Shown in pieces: positions 21,646 to 32,800 of a stretch of DNA of 64,000 nucleotides. The notes beneath the pieces were generated by a model, which had not been told where the DNA came from, made no database searches, and was given only the letters and a program-made list of their open reading frames with translations. The position numbers and the translations under genes were made by a program. The DNA comes from Helianthus annuus (taxonomy: Eukaryota; Streptophyta; Magnoliopsida; Asterales; Asteraceae): the NCBI RefSeq assembly GCF_002127325.2, contig NC_035435.2, positions 131,355,278 to 131,419,277 of the forward strand, in the 5' to 3' direction. Position 1 is the first letter of the stretch; every line of letters starts with the position of its first letter.

Positions 21646-22235
21646 ATAGTTAGCGACATTTTTTCGTATTTTTTTCCAATTAAAATAAAAAATATATATG
21701 GTTAGGCAATGCTTTTGATCATCATGTTAAATGAGCTTTTTTTCCCACAAAAAATATTTATGAATAGGTAAAGTTTTTTTTTATCATGATGTTAAAATGT
21801 ATTTTTAGGATTATACTTTGGTAGAAAATCCTCATAATTAATCTTTATTAAATTTGATTTAAAGTGGACAATGATTCGTTTAATGTTATACATCAGATGT
21901 TAAAAAAGTTAACTGACATACAATTATTTAGTAAAAAACAAAATTATATTATATTATAAGTTTTTTTATTTTGTATGAAAGATTTAAAAAATAAACTTTA
22001 ATTTTCATTCCCACTACCCAAAAATTTTCTATTTCCCTCTCGTTTTTCTTAACCTAGATCTCATAAAAAACCAGGACACCTCCTTTTCTTTTTGGTTCTG
22101 GCATTACGATTTAAAGGGTTTCTTGTTCGCAAAAAGAAGTAGAAAAAAGGATATTGAAACCCTAATTTTGGGAAAGATTACAAAAGCGGTTTTCGCAGTT
22201 TTGCAAAAAGGGATCTTCAAACCCTAACTTTTGCT
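21646..22235. other. AT-rich CACTA interior upstream of captured fragments
   Basis: Mostly AT-rich. Around 22140-22240 a repeated pattern of AAAAAG(G/A) followed by AAACCCTAA appears twice, resembling a plant 5' untranslated leader; it may have come with the captured MED33-like exon. Confidence 0.35.
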
Positions 22236-22445
22236 CTGTTGGCATTCCTCAAACCAAAAGAGGAGGAACATAAACCTACTCAAATTAAAGGAGATGATCT
22301 GTTGATGTGGGCGTTTGAGCCCTTGTCGACGTTGTTATCGGCCGGAGTACCCGTATCGTCAACTAAGGTCGCTGAATTGCTCGTTTCACACTTATATTGG
22401 TCCAATAATGTGCCGATTGCGTGGAAGTTTCTTGAAACCTGCTGA
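22236..22445 (+). pseudogene. Captured exon resembling MED33/REF4 N-terminal region
   Basis: The frame contains LLMWAFEPLSTLLSAGV, then AELLVSHLYWSNNVPIAWKF. The order of a W-A-hydrophobic segment, LNSAGV-like motif and LLVSHxxWxNxVPIxWKxLE matches my memory of the N-terminal part of Mediator subunit 33 (REF4/RFR1), a large plant Mediator tail protein acting in phenylpropanoid control. The match ends at LE, with a stop at 22443-22445. A partial duplication of the CTCGTTTCACACTTATATT segment follows (to about 22535). Only one exon is recognisable, so this is a fragment captured by the CACTA element and not a working gene. Identity was not confirmed by a search. Confidence 0.5.
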
Positions 22446-22535
22446 AATTAAAGGTGTTTCACACTTATATTGGTCGCTGAATTGCTCGTTTCACACTTAT
22501 ATTAAAGGTCACTGAATTGCTCGTTTCACACTTAT

Positions 22536-23040
22536 TATTGTATACATATATGATATATTCTTGAATTTAGTTGTATTGTTCATTTTCTGTAGCTATATGT
22601 AAGTGTTATGTGAAATCGGTTGATAAATTAATGCATCTGTTTATCAGTTTATGACCTGTTCATGAATTTAGTTGCGTTGTTGATATATTGTGTTGGATTG
22701 ACCGGTTTTGCTTTATTGAGAGTGTAAACAGAGGACTATTACTGATAATCTGTTGGAAAATTGATGCATCTGTTTATTCATATATGATCTGTTCTTGGTT
22801 TTAGTTGTATTGATAATTTTCTGTATCTACATGTAAGTGTTACGTTAAATCCGTTGATAAATTGATGCATCTGTTTATGCGTATATGATATTTTAATGAT
22901 CTTATTGTGTTGAATTGATCAGTCTTGCTTTATCGATGATAAGTGTACTGTATCTATATCTAAGTTTAATGTGGAATCAATTGATAAATTGATGCATCTG
23001 TTTATGATCTGTTCATGAATATAGTTGTATTGCTCATCTC
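22536..23040. repeat. Diverged repeats with TTGATGCATCTGTTTAT core
   Basis: Four copies of TTGATAAATTGATGCATCTG or close variants (about 22620, 22755, 22855, 22980), each followed by TGATCTGTTC-like sequence and TTAGTTGTATTG. T-rich and intron-like. It probably links captured exons. Confidence 0.55.
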
Positions 23041-23299
23041 TCACTCACATTTTCCAGATTCCAGAAGATACCGACAGAACCGGAGGAGAGAGAGGGTGGG
23101 GGGAGATCGGAGAAGAGATGGGAAAGAGAGACGGTGTAGATCAGGGAAGAGATGGGAGAGAGAGACGGGGTAGGCTGCTGCCACGCCTCCAGCGGCAGCG
23201 AGGGTGGTTAAACCATCGGAATCAGGGTCCGCCGCACATGGTGACGGGGTTTATGGATTTCAGCAATCAAGCGAAGGTAGGGTGTGGGTCACCAGCGAC
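23041..23299 (+). other. GA-rich captured segment, unrecognised
   Basis: After an acceptor-like TTTTCCAG near 23055 the sequence becomes GC-richer than its surroundings, with GAGAGAGA and GGGAAGAGATGGGAGAG repeats and a frame of about 100 codons rich in Gly and Arg. It could be exon or leader of a third captured gene. I do not recognise a family. Confidence 0.3.
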
Positions 23300-25530
23300 G
23301 ACATGGGGTTCCGGTGATGAAAGTGGTATTTCGCGAGCACGATAGTGATTCTGATTTAGAACATGAGGACCTGGCAGTGGGCCCCACCATATCTGTGATT
23401 CCTGAAACCGGAAATGAAAGTGGTATTTGGCAAGATTCTCCCAAGTCAGAGACTATTGAAACTGATACAACTGTTTTCCTTTCTTTCGTATGGGAGAACG
23501 AAAAACCATACGAAAAAGCCGTTGAAAGGTACAAATGTTTTAAATACATACACACCCACACATATATATTCTTATTTCTGTCACATTAACATCTAAACTG
23601 CCCATTATTGCTTACTCGATGTCATTTATGAAAATTCTAGATTGATAGAAGAAGGAAAATTAATGGACGCTCTTGCTCTTTCTGATCGATGCTTACACGA
23701 TGGTGCTTCGGATCATTTACTTAGTTACTAATTGAACATGAAGAGGAAGATCATACTGTTTATAATCTATCAGGTAATTTGACTTTTAGGATACCAAGTT
23801 ATAACTGGCAGTATTGCCTAAGGTTGAAAGATAAACAGCTTGCAGCCACGCTTGCACTGAACTATGTATACTGGAAATATATTCTTTGTTAGTACTTGAG
23901 AAAGTTTCTCATTCATAAATGTATTTTTTTGGTGCTATAGATATTTGCTTAGATGGGAATTAGATGCTGCTTTGGATGTTCTCACCATGTGCCACTGTCA
24001 CTTGCTGGAAAATGATCCTTATAAAAACGAGGTGTTTATTACTAATTTTACGATTTAGATTTTTTATTATAATAATGCATTATTTTTTAAAGATCTTAAA
24101 GAATGGACAAAAAAATCTCACATGCATGTTGTATGTACTGTATAGGTTGTTCTAAGGAGACAAGCTTTAATGCGGTACAGTCATATACTAACTGCAGACG
24201 AGCGTTACAATAGCTGGCAAGAGGTTAAATACTCTTTTAATAGCGGAATCCATGATATGTTAGTTATCACTCTTGTTAATTGTGATCCAATATATCTAAT
24301 TTCTTAGGTTGCGGCAGAGTGTAAGGAAGATTCCGAGGGTCTAGCCCTTAGGTTAGCGGAAAAGGGAGTTGTTTCTGCTGCTTAAGATGTTGCTGAAAGT
24401 GCAGGGTTATCTATTGAACTTCGTAGAGAACTTTAGGGTGTCAACTTGTAAAACTTCTTACAGCTGACCCCATAACTGGTGGTGGGCCTGCTGAAGCTTC
24501 ACGGTTTCTGTCTTCCTTGCGTGATTCAAAAGATGCTCTTCCGGTTGCAATGGGAGCAATTGCCCAACCTTCGATCTAAACAATTGCTTGTAAGTAGTGG
24601 GTGCAAAATGGGCGGGTCAGGCAATGGATCATAATTGGTTCAGGTCCACTTATATGGCTACAGTCTTTGTTTCAGCAATTGATTTAGTAAAAAATCTACT
24701 TAATTAAATATATGTTATTTTTGTTTGAAGGTTCATTTTTTCCTGAAAAGAAAAGACAGCAACTTAACCCAAACAGAGTTTTCCCGCCTTAATTTGTGGG
24801 CCCTAGGTCTTCGTGTATTGGTGGTCTTGCCTTTACCATGGCAGCAAAGATGCTCTGCATTGCACGAGCATCCTCAGCTAATTGTTGAAGTTTTGCTGAT
24901 GCGTAAACAACTGCAATCTGCTTCTATGGTACCTTAAACAACAAGAACTCTCTTTATATGCGTATATATACGGGTGTGTATTATTCAGAAACGGATGTTA
25001 CATAACGGTTATTGTATGTAATTTGTTTCCAGATACTTAAAGGATTCCCATCACTAAGAGACAACAATACAATCCTCACATATGCTGCTAAGGCAATTTT
25101 GGATACTATAAGCCTGCCTTGACGCGAGTCACGAATACAAGTTTTGGGCCCCAAAACAAAGCAAAAATCAGGAACCCCTACACGATCTTCCTTTTCTAAT
25201 AGTTTAAGTAACTTGCACAATTAGGCACGTAGGGCTTTTTCTTAGAACCCAAGAAATAGTGCAGAGATAATCACTCCTAAAGTTCAGAGGAAACGAAAAG
25301 GGTCAGGACTTACACAAACGGATAAAGCCACTTGGGAAGCAATGGCTGGGATTCAAGAAGACCGTGTTTCGTCATACACAATAGACGGTCAAGATCGTCT
25401 TGCTTCACTTTCTATTGCTGATCAGTGGATGCTCACTGGTGGAAGGGGAGTTGGTGGTGTTCAGATTTCACTCACGGATAGCATCCGAAGCAAACAAAGT
25501 ATTTATTGTCACTCAGTAACTGATTAAAGT
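23300..25530 (+). pseudogene. Captured multi-exon fragment resembling plant ZFYVE26-like protein
   Basis: Successive exon-like segments retain GT-AG borders: FVWENEKPYEKAVER (to 23528, donor GTACAA); GKLMDALALSDRCL (near 23660); YCLRLKDKQLAATLAL (near 23820); RWELDAALDVLTMCHCHLL (near 23950); RRQALMRYSHILTADERY (near 24155); ECKEDSEGLALRLAEKG (near 24320); SRLNLWALGLRVLVVLPLPW (near 24785); [18 protein letters not shown] (near 25335). The order matches my memory of a large plant protein annotated as zinc-finger FYVE-domain/ZFYVE26 (spastizin) like, of poorly known membrane-traffic role. Frameshift near 23725, stops near 24383 and 24435 and others show it is dead. Retained introns mean capture from genomic DNA, not from mRNA. 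Identity unverified. Confidence 0.6.
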
Positions 25531-25534
25531 TTGC

Positions 25535-25850
25535 TTCAGGTGATTATGCATTAGCTCCTACAACAGGCACCATTATGTAAGCAATTGGAGTAGATGGGTT
25601 TGCTGCTGTTGCAAGTGCCACTAGTAGTGATGCAGGTTCTGTTGCACTTGTTGCATCATTTGGAGATATCTTTTGATAGAAGCTTATGTATTTGGTATTT
25701 ATATTTTAAATTTATGTATGGATTTTGGTTTATTACTGTTAATATTATTTGGTTTTTAAGTTTTTATATGTTTGGTGTTGTTTTGTTTTACAAAAAAAAA
25801 TGAATATAAAAATGCTAATTATATGAAAATGACCACATGGAACCATTATA
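25535..25850 (+). pseudogene. Short captured frame of unknown origin, then AT-rich tail
   Basis: A frame reads DYALAPTTGTIM, stop, then GVDGFAAVASATSSDAGSVA up to a stop near 25675. The Ala/Ser-rich composition and strong reading suggest a real exon remnant, but I do not recognise it and it does not obviously continue the preceding gene. After it the sequence is AT-rich with a TTTGTTTTACAAAAAAAAA end. Confidence 0.3.
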
Positions 25851-27110
25851 AATATGTGTGACCAATGTTAGACAATAGCCACACATAAAAGTATAAAATT
25901 TTCTTTGGCTTTACATGATCATTAGCCACACTATAATCACTTTGTTTTTTGTTTGTGTGACAAAACCATACCAAACATCACAGGAAAAAAGTTATGTGTG
26001 ACCAAAAGTTAGTCATTAGCCACACTTAAAAGCACAAAACTTCATGTGGCTTTACATAAACATTAGCCACACTATCGTCATTTTATTTTTGTGTGACAAA
26101 ATGATAGCAAGTGTCATGTAAAAACAAATTATGTGTTACCAAAGGTTAAACAATAGCCACACTTAAAATTATAAATTTTCATATGGCTTTACATGATCAT
26201 TAGTCACATCATCGTCACATTGTAAATTTTGGTGTGACGAAATGTTAGCGATTGTGATATCATAGGTAAAACATATTATGTGTGGCCAAAGGTTAGACAA
26301 TAGCCACACTTAAAATTACAAAATTTCATATGGCTTTACATAATCATTAGTCACACCATCGCCATTTTGTTTATTTTGGTCTGACGGAATGATAGCATAC
26401 GTAATGCACAAAATGAATATGTGTGGCTAAAGGTTAGATGATAGCCACACTTAAACTTATAAACTTTCATGTGGCTTTACATAATCATTAGCCACATTAT
26501 CATTAATTTGTTTTTTATGTGACAGAATGATAGCAAATGTCATGAGAAAAGTAAATTATATGTCACCAATGTTAGCCATTAGCCACACTTAAAAGCACAA
26601 AACTTCATGTGGCTTTACATAAACAATAGCCACGCTATCGTCACTTTATTTTTTTTTTTGGTATGACGGAAAGATAACAAATGTCACCAGAAAAAAAAAA
26701 AGAATGTGTGACCAAAGGTTAAACAATAGTCACACTTAAAAGTATAAAACTTTATGTGTGACTAAAGGTTAGACAATAGTCACTTTTAAAATTACAAAAT
26801 TGTTTTGTGTGTCTAGAAATAGTTTTTAGCCACACTTATAGTAAACTCATGTGACTAAATAATAGAAATGGTCACACTTACAATAAATTCATGTCGCTAT
26901 TGCTAACCTTTAGCCACACTTATTGTACAAAATTTTGAATCCAGCAAGAAATAGTGGTACCCTTTAGCCACACTTTTAAGTTGCTACGGCCACTAAACGT
27001 GAATCTGGCCGTATAATACCTATGATGACTCGACCTTTGGTCACACTTGAGTTGGAAAAAATAAGTGTGGCAAAAGGCGTATGGTCACACTTTTTTTGTG
27101 TGGCCGTAAG
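25851..27110. repeat. Right subterminal repeats of the CACTA element
   Basis: About ten cycles of a composite unit of about 100-130 bp: TGTGTGACCAAAGGTTA, then CAATAGCCACACTTAAAA, then TTTCATGTGGCTTTACAT, then CATTAGCCACACTATCGTCA. Motifs occur in both orientations, as at the left end, but here they are organised as a longer tandem unit. Confidence 0.85.
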
Positions 27111-27130
27111 CCTTTTTTGACGTAGTGAGA

Positions 27131-27300
27131 GTTTTGAGCCAAAAAAATCAAAAAAGCGCCAAGTGGTTTTAAAAAAAAAAATAAACAAGTTTCAGCAACT
27201 TTTTCACTAATATGTGTTAGACAAAAAGTTGCTGAAACTTGTTTATTTTTTTTAAAAAAAAAAACACTTGGCGCTTTTTTGATTTTTTTTGGCTCAAAAC
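27131..27300. repeat. Near-perfect hairpin, 76-bp arms, 18-nt loop
   Basis: GAGTTTTGAGCC ... AAACAAGTTTCAGCAACTTTTT is followed by a loop CACTAATATGTGTTAGAC and then the reverse complement of the first arm. It forms the core of the foldback element that the CACTA element split. Confidence 0.85.
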
Positions 27301-27381
27301 TCTTAAAAAAACATGTATATTACGTGTGTTATCTTTTTCAGAAAAAAAGTCGGGAGGTTGGGTTTTCTAGGCTTTTCTTAA

Positions 27382-27385
<4 letters not shown>

Positions 27386-27425
<40 letters not shown>

Positions 27426-27561
27426 GTATATATATATGTATATATATGTATATATATATGTATATATATGTATATATATATGTATATATATGTATATATA
27501 TATGTATATATATGTATATATATATGTATATATATGTATATATATATGTAAATATATATAT
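27386..27561. repeat. TA / TATATATGTA microsatellite
   Basis: (TA)n at the left passes into a regular higher-order repeat of TATATATGTA and TATATATATGTA, with a period of about 22 bp. The reading frame through it encodes only Ile/Tyr/Met/Val/Cys and is not a gene. Confidence 0.95.
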
Positions 27562-28081
27562 AGGGGATGTATGATGAGAAAACTAGTTTAAATGAGAAAG
27601 CAAAAAACTAACTAAAAAGTTTAAATAACATACCAATTTTTTTTACAAGTTTTTTATAAAAAATCGCAGGTTTTTATATATAATTTTTTTTATTTTTTTT
27701 GTATTACACATGTGCACTAATACGGAAAGCCTAAACCACTTAACCCACCCCCACCAACACCCCCCAAAAATCTAAACCACCCACCCCCTCCCGAAAACCT
27801 AAAACTAAACCTTAAACATAAACCCGAAAAAAACCTACCCCCCCCCCACACACACACCCAAAAACCTAATCCTGCTAATCCTAAACCTTAAAAAAACTAA
27901 CCCTAAAAGATAAACTAAACTCAAAAGCTAAATTTAAGCATGTGACGCACATGTGCAGTACAAGTTTTTTTTTATTGAAATTTTTTATATATAAAAAATA
28001 GCGATTTTTTATAAAAAATTGTAAAAAAAATTGGTATGTTTTTAGGCTTTTTTAGTTAGTTCTCTAGTTTTCTCATGATCA

Positions 28082-28085
<4 letters not shown>
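27562..28085. mobile_element. Foldback element with terminal repeats of about 100 bp (family of 16234-16543)
   Basis: The left arm contains GAGAAAACTAG, AAAACTAACTAAAAAG, ACATACCAATTTTTTT and TTTTTTATAAAAAATCGC. The right arm carries their reverse complements at 27975-28085 in the same order. TA tracts border both sides. The interior (27720-27950) is almost devoid of G on the plus strand. Confidence 0.75.
27720..27950. repeat. Strand-asymmetric A/C-rich block with CCCTAAA-like words
   Basis: Within the foldback element the plus strand is nearly free of G and consists of CCTAAACC, ACCCACCCCC, AACCCGAAAA and CTAACCCTAAAA words, reminiscent of degenerated plant telomere repeat (CCCTAAA) but irregular. 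Confidence 0.6.
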
Positions 28086-28120
<35 letters not shown>

Positions 28121-28336
28121 CAAAAATCATACACGTTATGTCCTTTAGCGCTAACTTAGGTAATTTTTTTTGTTAAATCTAATCATGTGCAAGGCACATT
28201 AGGGCATTTTTGTAATTTCATTTTTTTTGAGAAATTTGTGTAATTAACTTAAAATAAATACCTCACCATCATCACACCATTTTACACCCAAGCTTATAAA
28301 CCCTAGAGAAAAAGATCACTCGAGAAAGGGGGAACC

Positions 28337-29816
28337 TGTCACGGCCCTCGACCCCGGTCCAAAGCCGCGGAACAGGAAATCCCGTGGTATTAAATTTAGG
28401 CGACAGCGGAAGTCTTTAATACAGGATCTTTTAATATTAAAACTGCCCGTTTACATAATTTAGGGATAAAACCTCTTAATTTACAATAAGGTGATTTCAC
28501 TGGGAAATCTTTATTTTACAAAACATGTTTCTTTATTTATTTACATTGAGCCACTTCTCTAAGCTTGTAGTGCTTCACAGCACTTTTTCTTGGATCACAA
28601 CAGATCACCTGAAACATGTTTGAAAAATGTTTTCTCAGCGGGAAATACTGAGTGAATCATTCAGTTTACTGAAAACAACACATTTGTTATAGTTTTACAG
28701 TATTAAGAGCGATTACAATGCTTTCATATCAACCAACTACCCACAGTATTTGTCACTCGACCGGATCTGTGACTGTGGTCATATCATTGTTGGGTCCGTT
28801 CACCCGCAAGTGACGTACATCATTATTTAGGTCCGACTACCTAATAGTGTATATCATGATTTAGGCTCGCTCACCTAACCTGATAAGACAGTAATGTGCA
28901 CAATACCCCACATACCGGCTGTAAATTGGTGACTACAAAGACTTAATCACTGTAATTATAACTTTGGAAAATAGATTGGAGTATTGTAAAACAGTTGATA
29001 AAAAGAGAATGACTCACTTTGCAGATTTAACGAGCAGTGTATAAGCCTACTGATTAGCCTTGTTTAACCTAATTTAAATAACAATGCACACAAACTGGGT
29101 TAGTAACTAATACAGCAGTTACGGCAATTCACGAGATTAAACCCTCACAACGATTGACAAACTGCGATACTTAAATATTCAGTGGATTCACAACGAATGA
29201 TAGAGTATAGCCCGAGCTCGGGTAGCACTCAAACATCCTGTCGAAATCACGATGAATACAAAGTATAAACCCAGTTTGAGCAGCACTCAAACAATCGTTG
29301 GATAGTTTCAATCGATCGGACGTTGAATCGTAATTGCGATCGAGTTATTACCCTGTTTTGCGGCAGCGATTCATGAATTGTGTGTGTTGTTATAGTAATC
29401 TACGTATATCTCAGTGTAGCTTTGGAATTTGAGCGTCGAACTAACACAGAAATTCAAGTGCCACTGCCCTTTATTTATACCCAAATTTTGCCCCCCCTCG
29501 CGCCACGCGAAAGGTCCCCTTGTGCGCGTCGCGTGGCGCGAGAGACCCTAGTCTAGCATAGGGTGGGTTCGTGTCCAGGTAGCTTAGCTGAGTTGGTTTC
29601 GACTGAAATTTCAATTCACACGTTAAACTGTTAGGATATTACCAACTAGGGTTTACCCCCCTCCCCTGAGTTTTAGGGGCCCTGATCCTGATTCCGATCG
29701 TTCTGAAAATTTTAGGGTTTATGCAGAATTACTTGGGTTTCTTAATTAGGGCTTCCTTAATAGACAATTAACATACTAAGTATTAATTTTAGTGAGAGTT
29801 GTTACATCCTCCCTAC
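28337..29816 (-). repeat. 3' LTR of gypsy element 2
   Basis: 1480 bp, TG...CA. It includes a GC-rich stretch with inverted CGCGCCACGCG / CGCGTGGCGCG near 29508-29543 that can form a strong hairpin, also present in the other LTR near 48506-48550. Confidence 0.92.
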
Positions 29817-29824
29817 CTTAAGAA

Positions 29825-29844
29825 AAATCTCGTCCTCGAGATTT
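29825..29844 (-). promoter_or_regulatory. Palindrome next to polypurine tract of element 2
   Basis: AAATCTCGTCCTCGAGATTT: 8-bp arms around TCCT, overlapping the natural pol stop codon (29843-29845) and 8 nt from the LTR. In element orientation it is followed by AAGGTAGGGAGGA, the likely polypurine tract. It parallels the palindromes in elements 1 and 3. Confidence 0.65.
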
Positions 29845-32800
29845 ACTGGAAAAGATGAGGGTATTTCCGCTTCATTTCTGATTCCAGCTCCCAAGTGTAT
29901 TCCGGTCCTCTCTTTGAATCCCATTTGACTTTGACTAGCACTAGTCGTTTGCGTTTGAGAAACTTGATTTTTCTATCTTCTATCTATAGTGGTTTCTCTA
30001 CAAATTTCAGTTTTTCATTTACCTCTATATCTTGGAGAGGTACTACCAGGGATTCGTCGGATAAACATTTCTTGAGGTTGGATACATGAAACACATCATG
30101 TACTCTAGCTAGTTCTTCAGGTAGTTGTAAACGATAAGCAACTGGTCCTATTCGTTGCATTATTGGAAATGGTCCTACGTATCTTGGACTCAGTTTTCCT
30201 TTCTTACCAAATCGTACTACTCCTTTCCAAGGAGAGACTTTCAAGAGTACTTTGTCTCCGACTTGAAACTCTAGTTGCTTGCGGCGATTGTCTGTATAGC
30301 TTTTCTGGCGATCTCGAGCCGTCTTCAGTCTTTCTTTGATTTGAGTTATCTTGTCAGTGGTTTCTTGTACAATTTCTGGACCTGATAATTGACTTGCTCC
30401 TATTTCTGCCCAACAAACTGGAGTTCTGTACTTGCGTCCATACGGTGCTTCGAATGGGGCAGCTTCGATGCTTGAATGATAACTATTGTTATAGGAGAAT
30501 TCCATTATGGGTAAGTGGTTATCCCAATTACCACCAAAATCAATTACACATGCTCGGAGCATGTCTTCCAGGGTTTGTATCGTCCTTTCACTTTGTCCGT
30601 CTGTTTGAGGATGATATGCAGTACTTAAATTTAGTCGGGTTCCCATTGCTTCCTGGAAACTAGTCCAGAAACGGGAAGTGAAACGACTATCCCTATCCGA
30701 TACAATGGAGAGTGGGACTCCGTGTAAGGATACTACTTCATCTACGTACAACTTGGCTAGCCTTTCCATGCTAAAAGTTTCTTTCATCAGTAGAAAATGA
30801 GCTGATTTGGTTAATCGATCCACAATTACCCAAATCGCATCATTACCTTTTCTGGTTTTGGGTAACTTAGTAACAAAATCCATTGTTATGAGTTCCCATT
30901 TCCATACAGGCATTTCTAACTGTTGTAGTAGTCCTGAAGGTTTTTGATGTTCGGCCTTAACTTGTGAACAAGTAAGACATTTAGATACGTATTCGGCTAT
31001 ATCCTTTTTCATTCCTATCCACCAAAAATTATTCCCTAAATCTTGGTACATCTTATTGTTACCTGGGTGCATGGTATACCTAGATTTATGAGCTTCTTCT
31101 AAAATCTTATTTCTTAATTTTCCCTGCTTAGGTACCCAAATTCTTTTCTTGTTGAATCTCAAAATTCCATCATTTCCTTGTTCTAGTTCTTTTATATAAC
31201 CTTTCATTCCTTCAGCATCGTCCTTGATTGCTGTTTCCTGAACTTTCTTCAATTGTTCCATTAAATCTACCTGTAGATTTAATCTAAGCATACGAACTCG
31301 TCGTTGCTTCTCATGATACTTACGACTTAAGGCATCTGCTACTACATTCGCCTTTCCTTCGTGATATTGAATATCACAGTCGTAATCACTTAGGATTTCC
31401 ATCCATCTTCTTTGCCTCATGTTTAATTCTTTTTGCCCAAATATGTACCTTAGACTTTTATGATCTGTATAAACAGTAAATTTACTTCCATACAGATAAT
31501 GTCTCCAGATCTTTAGGGCAAAAATTATGGCTCCTAATTCTAATTCATGAGTCATATAATTTTCTTCGTGCTTTTTCAACTGTCTGGAAGCATACGCAAT
31601 TACCCTCTTGCGTTGCATCAACACACATCCGAATCCAAATTTTGAAGCATCACAATATACTTCAAAATTTTCAGTTCCTTCTGGCAAGGCTAAAATTAGA
31701 GCATTTGTCAACCTTTGCTTTAAAATTTTAAAAGCTTCTTCTTGTCTAGGTCCCCATTCAAACTTAACGGGTTTACAGGTTAGCTTAGTCAAGGGTACAA
31801 CTATCTTAGAAAAATCCTTAATAAATCGTCTATAGTATCCAGCTAAGCCTAGAAAACTTCTAATTTCCAAAGCCGTTTGCGGAACCTTCCATTTGGTGAT
31901 CGCTTCTATTTTAGCAGGATCTACGTGAATACCTTCGTGATTCACCATGTGTCCTAGAAATTGTACTTCTAGTAGCCAGAATTCACACTTCGAGAATTTG
32001 GCGTAAAGCTTCTCCCTTCTTAACAAAGTTAAGAGTGCATGCAGGTGCTCGCAATGTTCCTCCTGACTTTTGGAATAAATAAGTATATCGTTGATGAAAA
32101 CGATTACAAATTTATCCAAATATGGTTTACAGATTCGATTCATCATGTCCATAAATGCTGCTGGAGCATTTGTTAGTCCGAAGGGCATGACTGTAAACTC
32201 GTAATGTCCATACCTAGTTCTGAAAGCAGTTTTAGGTATGTCTTCCTCTTGTACTTTCAATTGATGATATCCGGATTGTAAATCTATCTTAGAAAAATAC
32301 CTAGCGCCTTGGAGTTGACCAAAAATTTCATCAATCCTAGGTAATGGGTATCGATTCTTAATTGTAACCTTATTCAGCTCCCTATAATCAATACACATTC
32401 GCATTGATCCGTCTTTCTTTTTCACAAACAACACTGGTGCTCCCCACGGGGATGAACTTGGTTGTATGAATCCTTTATCAAGCAACTCATCTAATTGTTT
32501 CTTAAGTTCTAGCATTTCAGTAGGTGCTAATCGATAAGGTGCCTTGGCTATTGGTGTAGTTTCAGGAATTAGATGAATTCTAAACTCTACTTCTCTATCG
32601 GGTGGTAACCCAGGTAATTCTTCTGGAAAGACGTCTGGGTATTCTGAGACTACAGGGATGTCCTGAAGTTTCTTACTTTTAGTGTTAATGATTACGGAAA
32701 TCATATACACTACTTCTTTTTTTCTTGAATAACTAGCCAACTTCATTGCTGAAATGAATTTCAGTGGCTTTCGAGGTTTATCTCCTGAAATTGAAATGAC

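Larger units (their letters stand above)
18515..27127. mobile_element. Non-autonomous CACTA (En/Spm-type) transposon carrying gene fragments
   Basis: The ends are inverted: CACTACGTGAAAAAGG at the left and the complement of CACTACGTCAAAAAAGG at the right. The 3-bp duplication AGA is at 18512-18514 and 27128-27130. Both subterminal zones are packed with CCACACTT / TGTGTGGC motifs in both orientations, the expected transposase-binding landscape of CACTA elements. The 8.6-kb body has no recognisable TnpA or TnpD transposase frame, so it would need a partner in trans. Instead it holds AT-rich spacer, a minisatellite (20205-21645) and host-gene fragments (22236-25680). It sits inside a foldback element. 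Confidence 0.9.
18401..27385. mobile_element. Foldback MITE-like element split by the CACTA transposon
   Basis: With the CACTA insertion (18515-27127) and one TSD copy removed, 18401-18514 and 27131-27385 form one nearly complete hairpin of about 370 bp. The left arm TCTAGAAAACCCAACCTCCC pairs with GGGAGGTTGGGTTTTCTAG near 27350. ACATGTAATATACATG-type sequence pairs with the segment near 27310. The inner arms at 27131-27206 and 27224-27300 (AAGCGCC, AAACAAGTTTCAGCAAC and complements) flank an 18-nt loop. TA tracts flank both ends. No coding capacity. The CACTA insertion near the middle of the left arm must be younger. Confidence 0.7.

Noticed and set aside
27279..27551. 90-codon frame at the TA/GTA microsatellite
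   Set aside because: Ile/Tyr-only translation of a microsatellite.
27780..27930. Interstitial telomere
   Set aside because: Words are CCCTAAA-like but irregular; no run of exact repeats.
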